Shown: positions 8,413-17,024, counted from the first letter of the stretch. The stretch is 64,000 nucleotides of DNA from Saccharococcus thermophilus (GCF_011761475.1 NZ_JAASRS010000001.1:1116001-1180000), one strand, 5' to 3'. Notes: generated from the sequence alone by a model not told the origin. Made by a program: numbers and translations.

Positions 8413-9018
8413 ATGAACGACATTGGTGCTATTATTTTAGCTGCCGGCATGTCCAAACGAATGGGACAACCAAAACAATTTCTTAACTTGCATGGAAAGC
8501 CGATGTTTCGACATGCAGTGGAAACAGCTTTAAACTCGGAACTCCGGCCAGTTGTCGTGGTGGGCGGAGAACAGACCGGGTTGCTTAAGGAACATATTCG
8601 TGATTTACCAGCTATTGTAATTCACAACCCAAATTTTGCTGAAGGGTTGTCTTCTTCGTTAAAAGCCGGGGTGAAAGCTATTCAGGACAAAGTTTCAGCA
8701 GCATTCATTTTTTTGGCCGATCAACCGTTTATTCCTGTTACGGTCGTTAAGCGATTACGGGAATCATATGAAATTGCAAAGTCAAAAAATATCAAAATTA
8801 TCCGTCCCCGCTATGCATCTGTCCCTGGTCATCCAGTCTTGTTTGATGCGGAAATTTTTCCAGAGTTGCTTTGTATTGAAGGGGATCGGGGCGCACAGCA
8901 AGTCATTCAACAGCATTTAGCTGAACTGAAATATGTCGATTTTGATAATCCACTATGGGGGGTAGACATCGACACGCCAGAAGAGTGGCAAAGCTACAGT
9001 AGGAAAAATCAAAGATGA
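8413..9018 (+). CDS. mocA: MobA/MocA-type molybdenum cofactor nucleotidyltransferase
   Basis: A 201-residue nucleotidyltransferase. The N-terminal GAIILAAGMSKRMGQPKQF is the nucleotide-binding signature, FIFLADQPFIP holds the metal-binding Asp, and PVLFDAEIFPELLCIEGDRGA is typical of MocA/CoxC-like proteins rather than GTP-specific MobA. MocA makes molybdopterin cytosine dinucleotide, the cofactor form used by CO dehydrogenases, so the context supports cytidylyl transfer. The ATG at 8413 is preferred because the signature starts at once after it; a GGTGGG lies 8 bases upstream. The in-frame start at 8380 lacks a ribosome site. Confidence 0.85.
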   Translation: MNDIGAIILAAGMSKRMGQPKQFLNLHGKPMFRHAVETALNSELRPVVVVGGEQTGLLKEHIRDLPAIVIHNPNFAEGLSSSLKAGVKAIQDKVSAAFIFLADQPFIPVTVVKRLRESYEIAKSKNIKIIRPRYASVPGHPVLFDAEIFPELLCIEGDRGAQQVIQQHLAELKYVDFDNPLWGVDIDTPEEWQSYSRKNQR

Positions 9019-9159
9019 TGAGGTACGGTCAGCCCTAACTATTTTTTTAGGTAGTTAAACCGATAAATGAGGCAAAACATCACTATTTCTGAATATTGTG
9101 ATTAGAGAACTCTTTCCGTAAATATTTTACTCATAAGTGATGATATGGTAAAAATTGTG

Positions 9160-9250
9160 GCTACTGTCAAGAGGAGATGACAGGACCTATTAGCTTGTAA
9201 ATGGAAGCACTGACCCTGTCAGTGTGGCGACAATCACTATTTACGATATG
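9160..9250 (+). ncRNA. Candidate structured leader RNA upstream of the moaB/mog gene
   Basis: Three nested or adjacent stems are visible: CTGTCA (9164-9169) with TGACAG (9178-9183); GTAAAT (9197-9202) with ATTTAC (9239-9244); and, inside the latter, CACTGAC (9208-9214) with GTCAGTG (9218-9224). The 349-base gap before a molybdenum-cofactor gene with this folding potential suggests a cis-regulatory RNA. I cannot confirm that it fits the known Moco riboswitch. Confidence 0.35.
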
Positions 9251-9367
9251 TGCAAGACCGAGGAAAAAAGCATCGTAAACGGCCCCATCTATTTGGTGCG
9301 GAAAACATAGGGGCAAAAGCGGTGACTATGTAAGGGAAAGCCGGATGAGAGAAAGGAGAAGTGACGA

Positions 9368-9850
9368 TTGGGTTGGAAAGTCGGTGTATTAACGGTAAGC
9401 GATAGAGTTTTCCGCGGAGAGCGGGATGATAGGGGTGGGTTGCTTTTGTGTGAACTTGTCAGCCGTATTAATGGAGAAGTTGCAGTGTACGAGATCATTC
9501 CTGATGAACAACCGGTCATTGAGGCAACACTCGTTCGCTTTGTTGATGAGGTACGCTGTGATCTCGTGCTGACCACTGGAGGTACAGGGTTTGCACCTCG
9601 GGATGTGACGCCGGAAGCGACGAAAGCCGTGATTGAAAAGGAAGCACCTGGATTAACTGAAATGATGCGAATGAAAACACTTTTAAAAACGAAGTATGCC
9701 TCCCTTTCCCGCTCTGTAGCAGGTATTCGTAAAGAAACACTGATCATAAACTTTCCGGGAAATCCAAAAGGGGTACAAGAATGTTTCGATGTTGTGCAAC
9801 CTGTCCTTTCCCACGCACTTGCTCTTATAAAAGGGAAGGACGTTCATTAG
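9368..9850 (+). CDS. moaB: MoaB/Mog family molybdopterin adenylyltransferase
   Basis: A 160-residue protein of the MoCF_biosynth fold. It has GVLTVSDRVFRGERDDRGG at the N terminus, the molybdopterin-binding LTTGGTGFAPRDVTPEAT and the C-terminal NFPGNPKGVQECF. These enzymes adenylylate molybdopterin before molybdate insertion by MoeA. The TTG at 9368 is 9 bases after AAAGGAG; no better in-frame start exists. The gene lies between mocA and moeA, so the three form a molybdenum cofactor block attached to the CODH cluster. Confidence 0.88.
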   Translation: MGWKVGVLTVSDRVFRGERDDRGGLLLCELVSRINGEVAVYEIIPDEQPVIEATLVRFVDEVRCDLVLTTGGTGFAPRDVTPEATKAVIEKEAPGLTEMMRMKTLLKTKYASLSRSVAGIRKETLIINFPGNPKGVQECFDVVQPVLSHALALIKGKDVH

Positions 9851-10041
9851 GTAAAGAATAATACGAAAGTCCGTGACTTTAGTCATAGCTAATTATAAAT
9901 TTTTTATATTATAATACTTGCAATCTATCAGAAATAGTGATGAAATATATGGAAAAACAAAAAAGTATAGAAGAAGCTCTATAGTATACAAGAACTTGTC
10001 GACTTTAGACGTGCAGAGGTTCAGAGAAAGGAAGATGAAAA
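9851..10041 (+). other. Intergenic region before moeA
   Basis: It is AT-rich, with TATAAT at about 9910-9915 as a possible -10 element without an obvious -35. A ribosome site, GAAAGGAAG, stands before moeA. Confidence 0.35.
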
Positions 10042-11289
10042 ATGAGATTTCAGCGGGAAATTGTTGACGTTTGGGATGCGCAAAAGCGTCTTGAACCGTG
10101 GATTCATCCACTCGGTACAGAAAAAGTGAAGTTGACGGACAGCATTGGCCGATACCTTGGCGAAGATGTGGTAGCGACGCACGACTTTCCTCACTTCCGC
10201 CGGTCGATGATGGATGGGTATGCCGTCCGTTCAATTGATACAAAAGGGGCATCCGACGAACGTCCAATTACACTGCAAGTCATTGAATCGATCCCATGCG
10301 GTGCTGTTCCGACAAAAAATCTGACAGCAAATACGGCTACGCGCATTATGACTGGCGCGATGATGCCAGAAGGCGCCGACTCTGTCGTCATCATTGAATT
10401 GACAGAACAGATGCAAAAAGATGGCCAAACGTATACGGTGGTCAAAAAGGAGACGACACCGGGTGAAAACGTCATTCCCATTGGGCTAGAAATGGCAAAA
10501 GGTACGTTGATCCTGGAAAAAGGGCGCAAGATAAACCCTGGGGAAGCTGCCCTCCTCGCTGCTTTCGGTTACGATACAGTCACCGTTTCACGACGGCCGA
10601 CAGTTGCTATTTTTGCCACAGGTTCGGAACTGCTTGACGTAAGCGAGCCGCTCGAGCCAGGAAAAATTCGCAACAGCAACAGTTACATGGTCGCCGCGCA
10701 AGTGTTAAATGCCGGTGGACTTCCTGTTCTCCTCGAGAAGGTGCCAGATGACGTTGGACTGGCTAAATCAATGATTCTCGATGCATTGGAAAAAGTCGAT
10801 CTCGTCATTACGACTGGTGGGGCTTCCGTCGGAGACTATGACATTTTGGTCGATATCTTTGAACAGTGGGACGGTAAGATGTTGTTTAACAAAGTAGCCA
10901 TGCGTCCTGGCAGCCCAACGACTGTCGGAATTTGGCGGGATAAATTTTTGTTCGCACTTTCCGGGAACCCTGGAGCGTGTTTCGTCGGGTTTGAGCTGTT
11001 CGTTCGCCCAGTTATTTGGGGGATGCAAGGAAAACCTGATATTTATCTCCCTTCGTTTTCAGCGTTTCTCGCCGAGGACTACAAAAAAAAGGATTCATTT
11101 TATCGCATCGTACGCGGAAAAAGCGAAGTAAAAGACGGAAAAATTTACGTCCGATCGGCTGGAATCGATCAGTCGAACGTCCTGTCGTCTATCCGGGATA
11201 CGGATTGCTTGATTGTCATTCCTGCAGACCGGAAAGTGATGAATGCAGGCGACATGGTGAAGGTGTTACGTTTAAATGTGCCGGAGTGA
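10042..11289 (+). CDS. moeA: MoeA, molybdopterin molybdotransferase
   Basis: A 415-residue MoeA protein that inserts molybdate into adenylylated molybdopterin. Motifs in order are DFPHFRRSMMDGYAVRS (domain I-II), IMTGAMMPEGADSVV, GLEMAKGTLILEKGRKI, the MoCF domain FATGSELLD and TTGGASVGDYD, and MRPGSPTTVG followed by FALSGNPGACF. Length is normal. A GAAAGGAAG precedes the ATG. The substrate of the pathway is consumed by the CODH encoded upstream. Paralogues probably serve housekeeping molybdoenzymes elsewhere, which cannot be checked here. Confidence 0.93.
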   Translation: MRFQREIVDVWDAQKRLEPWIHPLGTEKVKLTDSIGRYLGEDVVATHDFPHFRRSMMDGYAVRSIDTKGASDERPITLQVIESIPCGAVPTKNLTANTATRIMTGAMMPEGADSVVIIELTEQMQKDGQTYTVVKKETTPGENVIPIGLEMAKGTLILEKGRKINPGEAALLAAFGYDTVTVSRRPTVAIFATGSELLDVSEPLEPGKIRNSNSYMVAAQVLNAGGLPVLLEKVPDDVGLAKSMILDALEKVDLVITTGGASVGDYDILVDIFEQWDGKMLFNKVAMRPGSPTTVGIWRDKFLFALSGNPGACFVGFELFVRPVIWGMQGKPDIYLPSFSAFLAEDYKKKDSFYRIVRGKSEVKDGKIYVRSAGIDQSNVLSSIRDTDCLIVIPADRKVMNAGDMVKVLRLNVPE

Positions 11290-11336
11290 ATTTTCCAATG
11301 ATATAAAATGGTGATGATGAAACCGTTATACTAGAC

Positions 11337-11359
11337 GCGGCTGTCGTAATCGCAGCCGC
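11337..11359 (+). terminator. Hairpin after moeA
   Basis: GCGGCTG (11337-11343) pairs with CAGCCGC (11353-11359). It has no T-run and is probably a weak terminator or a processing hairpin ending the cox/mo cluster. Confidence 0.4.
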
Positions 11360-11380
11360 TACACCGCACCACCCAAAGAG

Positions 11381-11417
11381 AAAAAACGGCGCCTTTCGCT
11401 TTGCTCACGGGAGCGCC
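11381..11417 (-). terminator. Terminator of the DUF2238 gene
   Basis: On the minus strand GGCGC and GCGCC form an outer stem with GCTC/GAGC inside, followed directly by GTTTTTTC (11386-11380). Confidence 0.65.
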
Positions 11418-11460
11418 TATTAGTTTGTTTTGGGAAGGTTGTTTGTTTTTTAGTTTCATT

Positions 11461-12099
11461 TTATTCTTTTGTTACTTCTTTTTTTAACAGCCTATTATGT
11501 AATTTAGAAAAGATGAGCAATGCAACAATTGAACCGATAAAGCTACATAACATATCCCATTGTGTATCCCAAATATCACCTTGGATTCCTAAAAAGTTTT
11601 TAGCTGCTTCTCCTCCATTGGATATTTTAGAAACTAGCCATTCAATAATTTCGTACAAAGCTGCGATGGCCAGCGACATACTTAGGACAATGGTAACTAA
11701 CCAAGGCCCTTTCGTTAATGGAGTTTTTCGTAATAAAATTTCTCTCAGCACAATTGCAAATAAACCTTTAAGCAAATGACCAAATCGGTCGTAATGATTT
11801 CGCTTTAAGTCATAAGCGTCCTTGATCCAATTAAAAAGCGGAACTTTGGAATAAATGTAATGGCCACCGATGAACATACTAATGGATAAAAGAGCAATAA
11901 TAGCATAAGAGAGGGTGGTGAAGCGAAATTTATTGTATGCCGCGATGACGATGATCAAGCCGACAACGGCGGGACTAACCTCCAACAGCCACGACAGGTA
12001 ACTTGCTGGTTTGATTGCTGACCAAATAAAAACGGCAGTAACCATCAATAGTAAAAATAGATGAATTTTTCTATTTCCACCGTTTCTCACGTTATTCAC
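11461..12099 (-). CDS. YjdF/DUF2238 family membrane protein
   Basis: A 212-residue protein with about six membrane segments. The family core is present: MFIGGHYIYSKVPLF, YDRFGHLLKG, ALYEIIEWL, GDIWDTQWDM and a last hydrophobic helix. Function is unknown for the family. The gene is on the opposite strand to the cox cluster and has its own terminator. An AGGAGTGAAT-like ribosome site precedes the start. Confidence 0.8.
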   Translation of the reverse strand: MNNVRNGGNRKIHLFLLLMVTAVFIWSAIKPASYLSWLLEVSPAVVGLIIVIAAYNKFRFTTLSYAIIALLSISMFIGGHYIYSKVPLFNWIKDAYDLKRNHYDRFGHLLKGLFAIVLREILLRKTPLTKGPWLVTIVLSMSLAIAALYEIIEWLVSKISNGGEAAKNFLGIQGDIWDTQWDMLCSFIGSIVALLIFSKLHNRLLKKEVTKE

Positions 12100-12554
12100 T
12101 CCTTTAGGGAAGTACTTTACTTACAGTATTTCACAAACAACCATTTTCATACCGTGCGTCTATCTTCCTTGTTACGCGAAGAACGAACGACTTTAGCTTG
12201 TACAAATTGATTTAGTTAAACAGGCAAAAATATAAGTGGAATACAATTTGAACGACAAATATAAAGGTGGATATTAAAAAGGATATTTCTTCTCTGAAAA
12301 AACGTTAAATTTGCCTTAATTATTTTGATGATTGTAATGAAGTTCGGAAGCGAACTACGGGGGTATTAGAAAAAGTCTTAAAGCATATAGAACGGGGAAA
12401 CGAACCTGAGCTCTTCTAGAATGCAATGAGTTGGGTAAAAGTGGAATTTTCTTATCAGTTGAGGAATTTGTCCAAACTAATTCTTTTTAAAAACATACCT
12501 TATAAGCAAGTAGTGCAATTAGTCATCCCCAATACTCCATAGGAGGTGTTATAG
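12100..12554. other. Gene-poor stretch with a short coding remnant
   Basis: A + strand reading frame of about 35 codons (roughly 12310-12420) contains RTTGVLEKVLKHIERGN and then stops. It looks like the end of a decayed gene that I do not recognise. The ribosome site of the YjcZ gene, AGGAGGTG, is at 12541-12548. Confidence 0.35.
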
Positions 12555-12638
12555 ATGAGCGCATTTGCTTTAATTGTTGTCCTATTCATCTTGCTTATCA
12601 TTGTAGGATGTTCTTGTATGGGTCTTGGCGGTTATTAA
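12555..12638 (+). CDS. YjcZ family sporulation peptide
   Basis: A 27-residue peptide that starts MSAFALIVVLFILLIIVG and ends GCSCMGLGGY. One hydrophobic helix followed by a Gly/Cys-rich tail is the pattern of the YjcZ family, small proteins often found in spores of Bacillaceae. AGGAGGTG stands 6 bases before the ATG, and a strong terminator follows. It is monocistronic. Confidence 0.85.
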   Translation: MSAFALIVVLFILLIIVGCSCMGLGGY

Positions 12639-12708
12639 TTATCCGCAAGATGACATCAATCACCCTCTTAAATCCCTCACTTAATGGGAACAGGTGGTTT
12701 CGTGTATT

Positions 12709-12742
12709 GAAAAGGACAGATTGTTATGATCTGTCCTTTTTC
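12709..12742 (+). terminator. Intrinsic terminator of the YjcZ gene
   Basis: GAAAAGGACAGAT (12709-12721) pairs with ATCTGTCCTTTTTC (12729-12742); the T-run lies in the descending arm. Confidence 0.85.
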
Positions 12743-13044
12743 AGAATATCCACTTGGACAAACATTGATGGGGAGTAGACCTATCGCCTAGCAAGTGAAA
12801 GATCTCTATTCTCCCGATCATGGCTGTCCAAGTATTGATTCAACCTGAATAAAAAAGTTATGGAAAAGAATGTAAAATATATCTAGAATTCAGTGTGTAA
12901 AAATATTTACTTTCATTGCATGAATAATGGAGCATACAATTTTTAAAAAATAAAAATGGGTTACACATAAGCAAACGAATTAGGGTGTTTATAAAATGGA
13001 GCATTCCTGTTAGAAGTTTTTTCGGGGACTTGAATAAAAAAAGC

Positions 13045-13108
13045 CCTCTTGGTATGATTCGGGGGTGTCAATCGCACGAATTGACCCCTAATTTGGATAC
13101 CAAGGAGG
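13045..13108 (+). promoter_or_regulatory. Hairpin sequestering the transposase ribosome site
   Basis: CCTCTTGGTAT (13045-13055) pairs with ATACCAAGGAGG (13097-13108), with one bulged base. An inner stem joins GTGTCAAT (13065-13072) to ATTGACCCC (13080-13088). The AAGGAGG that serves the ATG at 13116 is inside the stem, so transcripts read in from outside should be translated poorly. Confidence 0.7.
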
Positions 13109-13115
13109 ACTATAC

Positions 13116-14393
13116 ATGAATTCTATCTCAAACAAGAAGATTAATCAAGTCATCGATCAAACGCTGGTGGTTGGGATGGATATTGCAAAGAAAAAACATT
13201 ATGCCTGCTTTGTGGATGAGCGAGGGAGGGTGTTAAAAAAGCCGTTTCCCGTTCTGCAATCGAGAGAAGGATTGGAATGGTTGTACCAGTGCATCGTGGA
13301 AGCCATGAAGGAATTTGGAAAAACCGAGGTGATCGTTGGCATCGAGCCAACGGGACATTATTGGCTGAATCTCGCCTATTTTCTTGATGAGAAAGGCATC
13401 CCTCTCGTCATGACAAACCCGATGCACGTGAAGCGATCCAAAGAGCTGGACGATAACCTTCCAACCAAGCATGATGCGAAAGACGCGCTCGTCATTGCCC
13501 GGTTAGTGAAAGACGGCCGATTCAGCTATCCGCGTATTCTGAAAGGGATGGAGGCGGATCTGCGCGTGGGAGCGACATTTCGCTCCAAATTGGTGGAAGA
13601 ACAGGGAGCGATTCGAAATCAAATGATTCGCTGGCTTGATCGATATTTTCCGGAGTTTTCCCAAGTCTTCCCGTCATTTGGGAAAATGGCGCTCGCGGTG
13701 CTGGAATATACGCCATTTCCGGGTGATCTGGCAGGAAAAGAACTAGAAGAGGTGCTGGCCCTTTACCGGCAAAGTGAGGGATTACAATCGCCACAAAAGC
13801 CGAAAGCGAAGAAGTTGATGGAATTGGCCCAACACTCCATTGGCGTAACGGAAGGACAACAGATGGCCCGTATCGAAATTGCCACGCTTGTCCGCCGGTA
13901 CCGCCAGCTGGAAAAAGAGATCGAGGCATTGACAGAACAGCTGATTGAACTAGTTCAAACCTCCGTCGAATACGAATGGCTGAAGACCGTTTCGGGCTTA
14001 GGCGATGCGACCATCGTAGAACTGTTATCAGAGATCGGGAGTTTCTCCCATTATCAGGATCCGCGGCAGCTTATCAAATTAGCGGGCCTGACGCTGCGGG
14101 AACATTCCTCCGGCCAACACAAAGGGCAAAAACGGATCTCCAAGCGTGGAAGAAGGCGGTTGCGCGCCCTTCTGTTCCGGGTGATGATGCCGATGATCCG
14201 TCACAACGAAGCGTTTCGGCAGCTGCACGACTATTACACGACACGTCCTGATAATCCGTTGCGGAAGAAGCAATCCATTGTAGTGTTATGCGGAAAATTA
14301 CTGAAGGTACTGCATGCGGTGTGTACGAAACGACAGGCGTTTGACGTGAAGCGAATGATGCAGGACATCTTTGGCCTCGAAACAGCTGCTTGA
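13116..14393 (+). CDS. IS110-family transposase (425 aa)
   Basis: The N-terminal DEDD RuvC-like domain begins VVGMDIAKKKHYACF, with IGIEPTGHYW-type and KHDAKDALVIARL acidic motifs. A long helical linker follows. The C-terminal Tnp domain has WLKTVSGLGDATIVELLSEIG, then LAGLTLREHSSGQHKGQ with the likely catalytic Ser, and RGRRRLRALLF. Length and motif order are complete, so the element may be active. IS110 recombinases act with an element-encoded bridge RNA. Confidence 0.93.
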   Translation: MNSISNKKINQVIDQTLVVGMDIAKKKHYACFVDERGRVLKKPFPVLQSREGLEWLYQCIVEAMKEFGKTEVIVGIEPTGHYWLNLAYFLDEKGIPLVMTNPMHVKRSKELDDNLPTKHDAKDALVIARLVKDGRFSYPRILKGMEADLRVGATFRSKLVEEQGAIRNQMIRWLDRYFPEFSQVFPSFGKMALAVLEYTPFPGDLAGKELEEVLALYRQSEGLQSPQKPKAKKLMELAQHSIGVTEGQQMARIEIATLVRRYRQLEKEIEALTEQLIELVQTSVEYEWLKTVSGLGDATIVELLSEIGSFSHYQDPRQLIKLAGLTLREHSSGQHKGQKRISKRGRRRLRALLFRVMMPMIRHNEAFRQLHDYYTTRPDNPLRKKQSIVVLCGKLLKVLHAVCTKRQAFDVKRMMQDIFGLETAA

Positions 14394-14660
14394 TGCCTAT
14401 AGTCTCGATTCTCTAGACAACAAGGATGACACGGAGAAGCTGGCGCGATATCATCCATTCGACCTTGAGTCCCTAAAGGAGCTTAGCCGGCCTCTGCCTG
14501 ATGACTAGACCGAACGAAGGAATGTAGGCACAAGGATGCCAAGAGACATGGGAGGGTTCGTCATCATCAGCGATGCAGAGATCCACGGTGCATCCCATAC
14601 GCTTCCCCCACTACAACCAAATTTAACCAGTAGTGGCCGCGAAGCGTACCCAGTCAATGT
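14394..14660 (+). ncRNA. Candidate guide (bridge) RNA region at the 3' side of IS110 element 1
   Basis: This non-coding stretch directly after the stop is GC-richer than the flank and full of short complementary runs, for example CTAGAC near 14415 and GGATGCCA/GGTGCATCC-type arms near 14535 and 14590. In part of the family the bridge RNA lies after the recombinase gene. The exact fold and limits were not determined. Confidence 0.3.
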
Positions 14661-14787
14661 AAGATATACACATATTTAAGAAATAATGTTAGAAACTTTG
14701 TCGAAAAATATTTTTTTGACACCCCTGAAACGGCTACAACCGTTGATATATCAACATTTATAGAGGGAAGATATTATACATACGGAT

Positions 14788-15048
14788 TTGAGGACAGCTA
14801 TATCATTTATTTTGCTCATGTTTCTAACGTTCTTCGTTGGAAAACAAATCAATTCCCATAAAAATGGATGGCGAAGTAATCAAAAAAAAAATTTAACGCA
14901 AAAATATAGTATGAATTGGATTAAGCAAGAATTTAAAAAGCGAAACTTAAATATTGATGAAATTCAATATGCTGTTATCGGGACAAACGGACAATTGTAT
15001 GTGGATCTATATAGTGATAAATTACATTCTCCGACAAAGAAAAAATAA
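14788..15048 (+). pseudogene. Shortened YetF/DUF421-like gene
   Basis: An 86-residue frame. Its first 25 residues, RTAISFILLMFLTFFVGKQI, resemble the first membrane segment of YetF (DUF421) proteins, and residues 44-75, MNWIKQEFKKRNLNIDEIQY then AVIGTNGQLYVDLYS, resemble the C-terminal cytoplasmic domain. The middle membrane segments and first soluble subdomain are missing, so it looks like an internal deletion. It may still be translated from TTG at 14788, but GAGGGAAG is 17 bases upstream, which is far. It lies just after IS110 element 1. Confidence 0.5.
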
Positions 15049-15272
15049 TTCTTAGCGGCTCATTTCTTATATGCTTTGAGCCAACAAAGATTTTTGCTTT
15101 TACCGGCATGTACCTCCATTAAAATAAAAAAGCATTTTTTGCCAAATCAAGTTTTCAATCCCTAGGTAATGCGTCCGGCACAGCGCAGACCATTATATCA
15201 GCAAAATCCCGTTTCTTCATAGTAGTCTTGTCATACGTGGCGGGTAACGATGTTTGTGTGGTTCTTGCACTG
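15049..15272. other. Convergent intergenic region
   Basis: I see no gene. It separates the YetF-like remnant (+) from the LysE exporter (-). Confidence 0.4.
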
Positions 15273-15301
15273 AAAAAGGGAAGCCAGAGGGCTTTCCCTC
15301 T
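15273..15301 (-). terminator. Terminator of the LysE-type gene
   Basis: Minus-strand AGGGAAAGCC pairs with GGCTTCCCT (one bulged A) and is followed by TTTTT. Confidence 0.7.
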
Positions 15302-15323
15302 TTAAGATAACACTCTAACGATT

Positions 15324-15947
15324 TTACTTTTCACTAAACGCAATCTGTATACCAATCAGCCCTAATAACAAACCTTTTACAATGTTCATTCGCTTTGCGA
15401 TGAACGAATTAGTAAGCAGGACATGGCGCAGTTTCTCTGAAAACACGCTGACAGCGACAAAAATCACTAAAGCTTGAACCAGAAAAATAATTCCCAAAAT
15501 AAACATTTGTAACGTAATGTGACCCAGCAATTTATTCACAAATTGAGGCAGCAATGCTAAAAAGAACAAGGATACTTTTGGGTTAAGCAGATTCATGAGA
15601 ATTCCTTTTTTATACAATGATGGATACTTTAAAGGCTTGTTATGGTTAATCGTAAAGCCTGTTTCCTTTTCCTTAAATGATTGCCATGCTAAATACAGCA
15701 AATAAGCCGCACCGGTATATTTTACGACGGTAAAAGCCAAAGCGGATTGATAAATGATTGTGGAAATTCCAAGCGTTGCAGCTGTGATATGTACAATAAG
15801 ACCTGAACAAAGTCCCAGTGCCGTGGCGATTCCAGCTTTTTTGTCCTGTGAAATACTTTGAGTAATCACAAACAGAATATCTGGCCCGGGCATTAACGTC
15901 AGCAATATCGCCGCTCCTAAAAAGGACATGGTTAATGTGAAATCCAT
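15324..15947 (-). CDS. LysE/RhtB family amino-acid exporter
   Basis: A 207-residue membrane protein with six predicted segments. The family signature GAAILLTLMPGPDILFVITQ is at residues 11-30, and GILMNLLNPKVSLFFLALLPQF is near residue 115. RhtB-type proteins export homoserine, lysine, leucine or related compounds; the substrate here cannot be told. AGAGAGGTGTTGTAA precedes the start. Confidence 0.9.
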   Translation of the reverse strand: MDFTLTMSFLGAAILLTLMPGPDILFVITQSISQDKKAGIATALGLCSGLIVHITAATLGISTIIYQSALAFTVVKYTGAAYLLYLAWQSFKEKETGFTINHNKPLKYPSLYKKGILMNLLNPKVSLFFLALLPQFVNKLLGHITLQMFILGIIFLVQALVIFVAVSVFSEKLRHVLLTNSFIAKRMNIVKGLLLGLIGIQIAFSEK

Positions 15948-16316
15948 TTACAACACCTCTCTTTAATTTGAATGGATACCGTTCTTTGTTTCCTTTCCCT
16001 TCGTTTGTCCTCCTGATTTATTTCGTGGGAAACCGCTTCGTTCCTTCTTAACGGGTGATAAAAAATGGTGTTTATCGGAAATAAACATCGCTATCAAGCA
16101 TGTAGGAGCGAGTCTGCATTGTTAACGTGTGAGGGGCATAAAGGTTCTGTTAAGGAATGATGGTTGATTTTCTTGTTAATCTATGGTGAAGGTCGTTTGG
16201 TATAACGCAAGATTAATGTTTTTAATCAAAGAGCCATTTTATGTATGCTAAATTGTATATATTTGGTATATTATTTATAGAGTATAGTTCAGATTAGTTA
16301 AGAAAGGTGAGTGGAG
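15948..16316. other. Divergent promoter region between the LysE gene and the methyltransferase gene
   Basis: About 370 bases without a gene. Near 16255-16295 the sequence is AT-rich (TATATT, TATAGAGTATAGTT), suitable for a promoter of the + strand gene, but no confident -35/-10 pair is assigned. Confidence 0.35.
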
Positions 16317-17024
16317 ATGAGTAAAGTTGAGTCGGTTAACAAGTGGGATCTAAATCACATTGTCTTTATTGGTAGGACTTGGGATGAATACATGCGGATG
16401 TTTGGCCTTACCAAAGAAGAATTAGTGGGGCGTAAGATTCTTGATTGCCCTGCTGGGGCATGTTCCTTTACGGCAGTATCCAATCAACTTGGAATGGATG
16501 TTACAGCATGTGATATTGCTTATTATCTTCCTATTGAACAATTAGAGCAAAAAGGTTTACAAGATATTGAAACCACCATGTCTAACATGGAAAGGGCTGA
16601 TATTCAAAAAAATTTTTTGTGGGATTATTTTAAATCGGTTGATGAGTTGAAACAGATAAGAACACAAGCATTGAATCAATGTGTCTCAGACATGAAACGA
16701 AATAAGAATCGCTATATTCCTGCAGTTTTACCGACCTTACCGTTTGATGATAAGCAGTTTGACTTGACACTTTCAGCAAATTTTTTATTTCTTTATGAAG
16801 ATAAACTGGACTATGAGTTTCATTTACAAACTATGAAAGAACTTTTGCGTGTAACCAAAGATGAAGTAAGGATTTTTCCTACAACTAACTTTGCTTGTGA
16901 GAGATATAAATACTTGGATGAACTAATCCGTGATATACAAAATTTAGGATGGATTACAGAAGAGATTAAAGTTCCTTATGAATTTCAAAAGAACACCAAT
17001 GCTATGTTAAAAATTATGAGGTAA
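16317..17024 (+). CDS. Class I SAM-dependent methyltransferase-like protein
   Basis: A 235-residue protein. KILDCPAGACSFTAVSNQLG followed by DVTACDIAYYL matches motif I and II of SAM-binding Rossmann methyltransferases, and LPFDDKQFDLTLSANFLFLY matches motif IV. The target is unknown. The ATG at 16317 is 6 bases after AAAGGTGA; the in-frame GTG at 16311 overlaps the spacing. Its neighbours are small accessory genes, so it gives no pathway clue. Confidence 0.75.
   Translation: MSKVESVNKWDLNHIVFIGRTWDEYMRMFGLTKEELVGRKILDCPAGACSFTAVSNQLGMDVTACDIAYYLPIEQLEQKGLQDIETTMSNMERADIQKNFLWDYFKSVDELKQIRTQALNQCVSDMKRNKNRYIPAVLPTLPFDDKQFDLTLSANFLFLYEDKLDYEFHLQTMKELLRVTKDEVRIFPTTNFACERYKYLDELIRDIQNLGWITEEIKVPYEFQKNTNAMLKIMR

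Larger units (their letters stand above)
13040..14680 (+). mobile_element. IS110-family element 1 (ends approximate)
   Basis: One IS110-type transposase with a 5' hairpin leader and about 290 bases of structured 3' DNA. IS110 elements lack clear terminal inverted repeats and rarely make target duplications, so the ends cannot be fixed by eye. The left limit is given at the hairpin and the right limit where the structured GC-richer sequence gives way to AT-rich DNA. Confidence 0.7.

Noticed and set aside
9300-9360. GGGAAAGCCGGATGAGAG as a group II intron tail
   Set aside because: No domain V hairpin, no reverse transcriptase and no second boundary were found.
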